From contig CP136065.1 of the NCBI GenBank assembly GCA_032622095.1, forward strand, positions 38,598,732 to 38,662,731: 64,000 bases of DNA, read 5' to 3'. Below, in pieces: positions 57,262-64,000 of the stretch. Numbering within the stretch: the first letter of the stretch is position 1; each line of letters opens with the position of its first letter. Position numbers and translations under genes: made by a program. Origin of the DNA: Siphonodentalium dalli (lineage: Eukaryota; Mollusca; Scaphopoda; Gadilida; Siphonodentaliidae). The notes below the pieces were generated by a model that saw only the letters and a list, made by a program, of their open reading frames with translations, was not told where the DNA came from and searched no databases.

Positions 57262-57278
57262 CCCATATATCGTCGCCA
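57262..57278 (-). other. Primer-binding site
   Basis: One base after the 5' LTR the minus strand reads TGGCGACGATATATGGG. TGG is required to pair with the tRNA CCA end, and TGGCGAC starts are known from tRNA-Arg-primed Gypsy elements such as those of insects. The tRNA assignment is inference. Confidence 0.7.
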
Positions 57279-57279
57279 A

Positions 57280-57465
57280 TGTTCTATTTGGACGATTGAA
57301 GGATGATTGATTAGGATATATTTCAAAGTGAAATAACATTAATGAGCGCAGCCATTTTTGTCAATACCAACATAATCGAATATCCGTACTTCAGATATTG
57401 CGTACCCAACTAAATATTCGTATTCGAGGTATTTCGTACCAGTTCAACGTGTACAGTACATGACA
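57280..57465 (-). repeat. Gypsy 5' LTR
   Basis: 186 bp. TGTCATGTACTGTACACG is at the outer end and CCAAATAGAACA at the inner end. No clear TATA box was assigned. Confidence 0.93.
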
Positions 57466-57470
57466 CTGCG
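57466..57470 (+). repeat. Gypsy target-site duplication, right (CTGCG)
   Basis: Matches 53069-53073. Confidence 0.9.
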
Positions 57471-57479
57471 AGGGTTAGT

Positions 57480-59760
57480 TTTTTCGGGTGGTGCCAATGA
57501 GTAGTTTCTTATTTTATATGACGTATGCCATGTGTTAATAGTTGATCAAATAAGAAATGTCTTTCTTCAATATATAATTGACAATCGAAAAAGAAATGAA
57601 CCACCCTCTATAGTAGACCCAATTCCATGCTATTTGATGATTGGATTGTTGTGTGAAATTATTAATTATTCTGACAGTTCTTGGTACCTATATGGACAAC
57701 ACCGAATGATATATTCAAAGTCTCAAATGTATTAACACCCATTGGTTTTTGTCCTCTCTTAATAACTGTTCAGATTATACAAACAATGAAGATTGTGATA
57801 TTCAAGATGATATTCGCTGGATAGATCTAGATAAATCCTTTGTTGAAAATGTCATTCTGGCTTGTTTTATGCAAAATGCACCTTTAAAATAACAGATATA
57901 AATATATTCAATGACAATATTCTGCATACTTATATGCCGTTTGTGAACTCATTAAAACCGATTTTTCGTACAGATGCACTGTTCTCCTCTTACACATACG
58001 TTGTTTACATACATTTAAAATAATGAAAAAACAATCCCCAGTGTCCCTACGCCATATACCCCTGTACCGGAAGTCCCAAGCTGTACACCGGAAACTCATG
58101 GGTGTAGTAGTCCCCGTCAATCACGAGGCACAATAACGATCCTTATCGCTCATCCGCCCGGCGATTGTTCCCTCATGCATCGTATTCATCCATAATAGTA
58201 ATTGCTCGTAGGACACAATGAGCACCGGAAGAGGTGGAATTATAATTTTAATATGATTTATCGGTGATGAGTTAGAGAGTAAAATCGCTCCCGATTGTCC
58301 CGGGTCTGAATATGAAATACTTATTCATCGTCGCCATAACGTGTCCGGAGAGCGGAAGATTGTCCCGAGAGTCAGCCTTGGTGGGAAGTTTTGATTGATA
58401 ACAGGATGGAAACTTCATTTGAAGGAACTATCGGTGGGACTGGTGGAGAACATATGTAATATGTATTTCCTGGCAATCTGTATATATAAGGCTACCATCA
58501 CGCACTGCTACATGTATATTTTCTTGGAATTTTTTCAGGCAATTCTTTTCCACGAGCGCCAAGATATAGAGTAGCCGTCTACACCAGAAATGTTCGAGTT
58601 TAATTGTTTGGACTTATTGTTTTGAATTATCTCATCATTATATAAAAAGCTCATAGGGATGGGACACGCCATGTTAGGATAGAATAGGATAGGATAGGTT
58701 TATATACAATATACATACATGAATATCACAAACATATGAGCAATAAATACGAATATTTTGTATATTGCACGGGGATGATGTAGCCCTTCCAGGCTATCTT
58801 CCTGTCACTCCGTTGGCATAGGTATCTCTATAGTAAATGATTGAAGATGGCTTATATGTGGGCGATCATCTCCATGTGAGTGCACAGCCAATCATGGCTT
58901 GTGAACATAATTGTCAAGGGTATGTTACAGAATAACACCCACTTGGTGTCAACACGTGGCCAAATGCACGGGCCGCAGTCTACTACCCATTTTAATGTGT
59001 TAAGTATAATCGAATGTACAACTAGTAGTTTGCCGTATGCATTTAGAAGAATTTGCCACCTCAACACCACGCCACCGGAAATGAGATTTAGCAGTTTTTG
59101 TTTTGTTATGTGGAATTTGACTCCCCAAAAAATCTAAATATTTTCTTGACAACCACGGAACAAAACTTTAGGAAAGAGGGCTTAAAGTAGGATCGTGGGG
59201 AAACCCTGACCACATTTAATTTTTCTTGTGCCTAATCTTTACGCGGATATCTCGAGATTTTACAGTTCTGCTGGACCAGGCTTATTGTCAGCAATCCTAT
59301 CCGCCGTGGGAATAGTTATTGTTTTGTGAAAACCTCTCACGATCAGACAATTGAGTGGAAATGGCGACGGATACTTGCTAATGTTCTGTTAATCTATTAA
59401 TCTGATGTCCATCTTTTCGGATCCCCGCGGACTTCGCCGTTAATTTCATCGACACCGTCACATATTACATCGGCACGGGCGAGGGTGTAAACCTGTTGGT
59501 AATCCTACGGGTGCGTCTGGTCAATTTCACATGCTCCGACATTTAGCGCTTGTTGACTCTCTGGAGGCATACAAAAAGGCGTAGCATATAATTTTCACAA
59601 TCTACAACTGCTGGTATACCATACATGTTCCTGACAAAAGCACCGGCCCAGAAAACCATACATGGAGTCTTGAATCTTTGCCATAGAATTTCCGACAAAA
59701 GTGGCTCAGTCGGTAAGGAGTGATGCAAATTATGCCACATAAGCCCACCGCTGATAAAGT
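57480..59760. other. Unrecognised sequence
   Basis: AT-rich up to about 58100. A plus-strand frame at 57532-57735 and a following stretch in another frame (about 57780-57890) look protein-like in composition but match nothing I recognise. A small AGGAT/AGAAT repeat lies at 58673-58700. No other structure was seen. Confidence 0.35.
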
Positions 59761-59763
59761 TGT

Positions 59764-60062
59764 CCTGCTGAATTGCTATGTTGTTGGTCCTGCTGAATTA
59801 CTATGATTATGGTGGCTATGATGTTGGTGTGCCCTGTTGAATTGCTATGATGATGGTGGGTCCTGCTGAATTGCTATGATGATGTTTGGTCCTGCTGACT
59901 TGCTATGATGTTGGTGGGCCCTGCTGAATTGCTATGATGATGGTGGGTCACGATGACTGGCTATGGTGTTGGTGGACCCTGCTGAATTGCTATGATGATG
60001 GTGTGTTGTACTGACTTGCTATGATGTCGGTGTGCCCTGCTGAATTGCTATGATGATGGTGG
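59764..60062 (+). repeat. ~29-bp minisatellite, about 10 copies
   Basis: Units of CCTGCTGAATTGCTATGATG followed by ATGGTGGGT, with variants (GACTTGCTATGATGTTGG). Length varies between about 28 and 30 bp, and one unit is truncated near 59812. Non-coding. Confidence 0.88.
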
Positions 60063-60299
60063 AAATTAACAGAAAATATCTCATTTTACCATTCTTAGCT
60101 CATAATAATTTAAGATTTGTTGGTAGTATTGACAGAAAATGCTCCAGCAGGAAAAAACTAATTTTGTCAACATTGAAACGTGTCGCCCGAGCGCATGTTT
60201 ACCTTCTGAACAATTATCAAAATTTATAAAAAGGCACATGTTTGTTCACATCAAGATATTGACATTTACCCAGTATTTCCCAAGAATTGCGTAACCATC

Positions 60300-60413
60300 T
60301 AGCCCTCAACCATTTCTTTATTAAATACTCATTGACATGTAGTTCCCTCAGGAAATGGTCGAATAACTTCAACAAACGGGACTTATTATCTGAACACTTC
60401 CCATTTAAGAAGT
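60300..60413 (+). repeat. Repeat shared with 45715-45830
   Basis: TTATTAAATACTCATTGACA, TAGTTCCCTCAG and CAACAAACGGGACTTATTAT match the left block and palindrome of 45715-45830. It abuts the foldback element at 60414. Confidence 0.6.
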
Positions 60414-60535
60414 GGATGTTGATTTGCTCGCGTTTCAAAGAGTATGGATGCAAATTGGTCTGACATTTTGTGTGACATAAAAATGTCAGAAAAACTTGTA
60501 TCCATACTCTATGTAACGTAACAAAACCAACATCC
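60414..60535. mobile_element. Foldback element, copy 2
   Basis: Sister of 6127-6233: GGATGTTGATTTGCTCGCGT, AGAGTATGGATGCAA and TGACATTTTGTGTGACA, then inverted arms ending CCAACATCC. A following TTATATTTACACTC flank is also shared, so the true element is larger than the hairpin. Confidence 0.75.
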
Positions 60536-60549
60536 AATAATTATATTTA

Positions 60550-61113
60550 CACTCTACCGATTCAACTGGCAGATTAGATTTCCAAAGCGACGAAAAATTG
60601 CCGATAAACCAAAGCTACTCATGGAATCACTGAACTCAATGGTTTCCATAGACGACAGTGTTAACGTTTCGGCCTAATTCACTGAATTGAAGCCTGAAGG
60701 CCACGCCAGTGAGGTTCACCCATCTAGATTGACACCAGTTGATCACGAAAATGCAAGAAAAATCATAGGTCATGTGTCTACATTTAAAAATAAATCACCA
60801 AATCTACGACAGGGCTATCCCACAGCCAAACGGTATCTGGAAAAACCCAGAATTACATCAGCTAGTTAAATAAATTTCCCACTCACAAAAATCCATTCCC
60901 CCATTAATTCACCAGTTTAAATTATTTGGATATGACGTACAAATCAAATACATAGGATTTCATCTTTTAATGACGTGTCCCATGTATCAGGTGAAGGCCA
61001 TTATCCAGTTACCTTCACCTCTAGCATTCCACGGTGCACTCGTTCCCCGACTCTGGAGCACATTTAGCTCCCTGATTCCCATCATAGTCGGCCCGTTGAT
61101 GTTGCCATCTCAT
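60550..61113. other. Unrecognised sequence
   Basis: Short frames only, for example 60 codons at 60687-60869 with no family signature. Confidence 0.4.
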
Positions 61114-61120
61114 ATGGAAC

Positions 61121-61605
61121 GGCGTTTGGTGTACACTGTGGACTTAGTGGAGGTGGCGTTCTGGGTCCGGCGTCTGGTGTACACTGTGGACTTGTGGAGG
61201 TGGGGTGCTTGGTCCGGCGTCTTGTGTACACTGTGGACTTAGTGGAGGTGGCGTCCTGGGTCCGGCGTCTGGTGTACACTGTGGACTTAGTGGAGGTGGC
61301 GTCCTATGGATCGGCGTCTGGTGTACGTTGTGGACTTGTGGGGGTGGCGTCCCATGGAACGGCGTCTGGTGTACACTGTGGACTTAGTGAAGGTGGCGTC
61401 CTGGGTCCGGCGTCTGGTGTACACTGTGGACTTAGTGGAGGTGGCGTCCTGTACGGCGTCATGTGTACACTGTGGACTTAGTGGAGGTGGCGTCCTATGG
61501 AACGGCGTCTGGTGTACATTGTGGACTTGTGGGTGTGGTGTCACATGGAACGGCGTCTGGTGTAAACTGTGGACTTGTGGAGGTGGCGTCCTGGGTCTGT
61601 GTTAT
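61121..61605 (+). repeat. ~48-bp minisatellite, 10 copies
   Basis: CGGCGT starts lie at 61121, 61168, 61215, 61263, 61312, 61360, 61408, 61454, 61503 and 61551. The unit runs CGGCGTCTGGTGTACACTGT, GGACTTAGTGGAGGTGGCGT, CCTGGGTC. Because the spacing is near 48, frames stay open for up to 102 codons on the plus strand (RRLVYTVDLVEVASWV) and 85 on the minus strand, but 46-, 47- and 49-bp units shift the frame. It is best read as non-coding. Confidence 0.9.
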
Positions 61606-62227
61606 AATGCGTAATTAGAAATGAACATTATTTTTTGCAATTAAATTGTGCCTTTGTGAAGGGGAGATGTCTGCCACTTACCATGTTGTCAACGAAATTC
61701 CGAACAAAATCATCCTAATATATCAATAAATACACATTTGTACTCAATAATCTGCAGTGTTTATACGATGGCTTATCAATATTTTATATTTTATATTTTG
61801 AACGCTCGTGAGTGACCTTTGAGCAGCAGTTTAAACGACGATAATTAGGTACCTTGTGAGTGTCAATTACACTGTAGCTAAATTTAGATATATGTTCAGT
61901 GATACATAATGATGATTTTGTTTTGTGTTTAGGTTTGTTTGTTAAAGTATGTCTACTTCTTCCGGACACACTTACTACAACAACATATTTTGCAAACAGT
62001 AAAAAAACATGACTATTGCCAGTGTTAGTATTAAGTGAGAAAACCCCATAATTATGAGTTTAAATCATAGATTATTTCGGTTCGTTGCCATTACAACCCG
62101 CATATCACACTTTTCATCACAACAGTGGTATATGATAGAAAATTCTTCATATACGTGGAGATAACTGGAATGAGTTTGTGGCGGTAGACTCATCTCATCT
62201 CCAAAATCTATGTTAAAAATATTAAGC
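61606..62227. other. Unrecognised AT-rich sequence
   Basis: No repeat or gene noticed. Confidence 0.4.
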
Positions 62228-63695
62228 ACTAGCAGGGTTACCCGGCGTTGCCCAGGTTAATGTATGCTGTGGATATTTGTTGGGAATAGAGAATGATCCT
62301 GCTTAAAGTATTATACGTTTTCTCATAAATTGTATATTCCAATAGCATCACAAAACATGATTATTACAGTCATGGAATATAAGTAGTGGCTCACCTTGTC
62401 AATTGTCATTCAGTTTATCACGATTAATCCGTTCCACCAATAATGAAGTATTTATTTATTTACAACTGCGTATACATTAGACGTTATAATATGATACATG
62501 AACATCATAAACACATTAGTTCGATAAAAGATGATAATTGGGTTTTACATATTGAGATGATTGTATCAATCAATCTAGTGGGTTGGACTAAGATATCGAG
62601 GACACCTGGCTATCATATATCCATGAAGATACAGATGTTTCAAAGAAATTTCCAGGTGCTCCTCTGTTCATGGTGCTATATATTGGCTAAATATTCTTAG
62701 TTTAAACGAAATGTTGCTGCGCCTATATATCAGCTATATGTGCCAGGCACCTAGCGAGATTTTGAATTGTTTATGTCAGTCAATGAGTCTGTTCTAAAAC
62801 CCTTGTCAGATGTCAGTATTGGTAGGATCCTGAAAAGTCTTGTGCTACTAACTGCATTTTCTTGTATATCAGAAGAAACTATATTTGACTGCACACTGTG
62901 ACCACTATTTTTGAACAGGTCATCCATATCTCTTGACAAATTGTAACTTTTTGTGGAAACTGTTTTGAATGGAACAGACTAAATTTTGTTATTATATATA
63001 TGCAATCCTCTGACGGTTCGAGGTCTCTCAGTTTGCACGAATAAATGTATCTCTTCAATAGAATGATAAATATACGTTTAATGCTTCTTCTAGTTATCTC
63101 TTTTTGCTAGCTCATTGTGTGAATGCCTTGATTGCCATTCCCATATATATATGACTGTTAAGAAGATATAATTGTTCAAGTGACTTATGTGGGTCACCAT
63201 ATGTCGGGATTGTGAAATGTGAGCGCCCAACTACTTAAAATGATATGGAGATGGCCTGGTGACTGTATATAACTTATATGTGGATATCGGCGAATAGCAA
63301 TCTTATCAATGATAGTGCATATCCGCTCGCCATCCGTGATGCAAACGACACAAAATGTGACTTAATTCATGGTATATCATTAGCGAAAAACGTGTAAGAA
63401 TTTGGTGGAATTTGGTTTATTAAATCAATTGTTGATGCAACGTTGACTCGAACAACGCCATATTGCGAAGGTGATTATGTATTCGTTTGGTGGAAATCAG
63501 CGACAAAACTATTTCACCATATTTTTTAAATTTCCCCTCCCACCAACAGCGTCATTTTAGAAAATTTTAACCCGCACCATTATCTTCCTTGTAAAAAGTT
63601 AGCCCTCTTAGAACGCCTTGGTGCCATCTCTATTGTACCGCGTGAAGTTATATATAGAACACACACAGACAGACAAAAAGACAGACAGACAGCAC
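62228..63695 (+). mobile_element. RTE/SINE-like dispersed element, possible
   Basis: It begins ACTAGCAGGGTTACCCGGCG, then TTGCCCAGG, the same kind of start as the minus-strand element at 51697-51985. It ends near 63695 in an ACACAGACAGAC...AGACAGACAGAC tail. Intervening sequence (CGAAAAACGTGTAAGAATTT, repeated loosely near 63720) is repeat-like. No RT-like frame was found. The assignment to one element rather than two fragments is uncertain. Confidence 0.4.
63657..63695 (+). repeat. ACAG/GACA microsatellite tail
   Basis: Runs of CACACA and GACAGACAAAAAGACAGACA. Confidence 0.8.
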
Positions 63696-64000
63696 GATTT
63701 TATTTCTTGTATCATTTGAGAAAAACGTGTCTGAATTTGATGGTAATTGGTACTAAAAATATTTTGTATCAGTTTTGGTGACCCTCCCGTCCCTATTTCG
63801 GACTCAAGCTGCACACACTAAGACTCATTAGAGATTAGAGATGCATATATATGAAATTGGTGAAAATTGGCGAGTATACAAATTCGTATCAAATTTAAGG
63901 TCCCCATATCTCTCACCCATAGGGCACCAATTTGGTGTATCTAAACCACACGATAAGATTCCTCGTATCACGGAGAAGAATATGTATCAATCTGTGGAAA

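Larger units (their letters stand above)
53074..57465 (-). mobile_element. Ty3/Gypsy LTR retrotransposon, decayed
   Basis: A full-length 4.39-kb element on the minus strand. LTRs of 186 bp at 57280-57465 (5') and 53074-53259 (3') start TGTCATGTACTG and end AATAGAACA, giving TG...CA. CTGCG at 53069-53073 and 57466-57470 is the target duplication. The order gag, protease, RT, RNase H, integrase identifies Ty3/Gypsy (Metaviridae). By eye the LTRs differ at about 12 of 186 positions, so the insertion is not recent. No envelope-like gene is seen, and every coding part is broken. Confidence 0.95.

Noticed and set aside
59764-61605. Coding repeat proteins in the two minisatellites
   Set aside because: Unit lengths vary in non-multiples of three and frames are open on both strands by composition only.

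Overview
This window is repeat-dominated eukaryotic DNA. It is AT-rich, has no compact operon-like gene order and no long uninterrupted ORF, and carries animal-type mobile elements (a Ty3/Gypsy LTR retrotransposon, a LINE fragment, several TIR/MITE families) and large tandem arrays. The best reading is an intergenic or heterochromatic stretch of a metazoan, probably an invertebrate. The species cannot be named from the sequence. No intact host protein-coding gene, tRNA or rRNA was recognised.

Layout. 1-7.8 kb: unrecognised sequence with minisatellites (34-bp unit at 1718-2041; CTTAAG palindromes at 4787-5127; a degenerate unit around them) and foldback/MITE insertions (3033-3249, 6127-6233, 7291-7423). 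7.86-30.86 kb: the dominant feature, a large composite unit present twice head to tail. Each copy has a unique left flank, a long array of a 74-bp monomer (about 158 monomers at 9742-21495 and about 80 at 23325-29454) and a unique right flank of about 0.9 kb. Copy A has a ~1 kb insertion in its left flank. Copy B has a 466-bp double-palindrome MITE in its right flank. Array A contains a nearly identical tandem duplication of 39 monomers.

30.9-32.8 kb: a 5'-truncated, frameshifted LINE on the minus strand between 15-bp direct repeats. 33-46 kb: mostly unrecognised sequence with paired dispersed repeats, TIR elements (40569-40834, 41131-42043, 42336-43876) and long G/C homopolymers. 46.2-52.65 kb: a second, older tandem array (unit about 285-345 bp), interrupted by a 3.6-kb TIR element at 47838-51414 that carries two further MITEs, and by a short interspersed element at 51697-51985.

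53.07-57.47 kb: a complete but decayed Ty3/Gypsy retrotransposon on the minus strand with 186-bp LTRs, a CTGCG target duplication, a primer-binding site, a polypurine tract, and recognisable gag, protease, RT, RNase H and D,D35E integrase. All coding parts are broken by frameshifts or stops. 57.5-64 kb: unrecognised sequence with minisatellites (about 29 bp and about 48 bp units), a foldback sister of the 6.1-kb element, and an RTE/SINE-like repeat ending in an ACAG-rich tail.

The parts work together as a nest of mobile DNA rather than a gene system. Insertion order can be read from interrupted repeats in several places. Coordinates of repeat edges were set by eye and may be off by a few bases.
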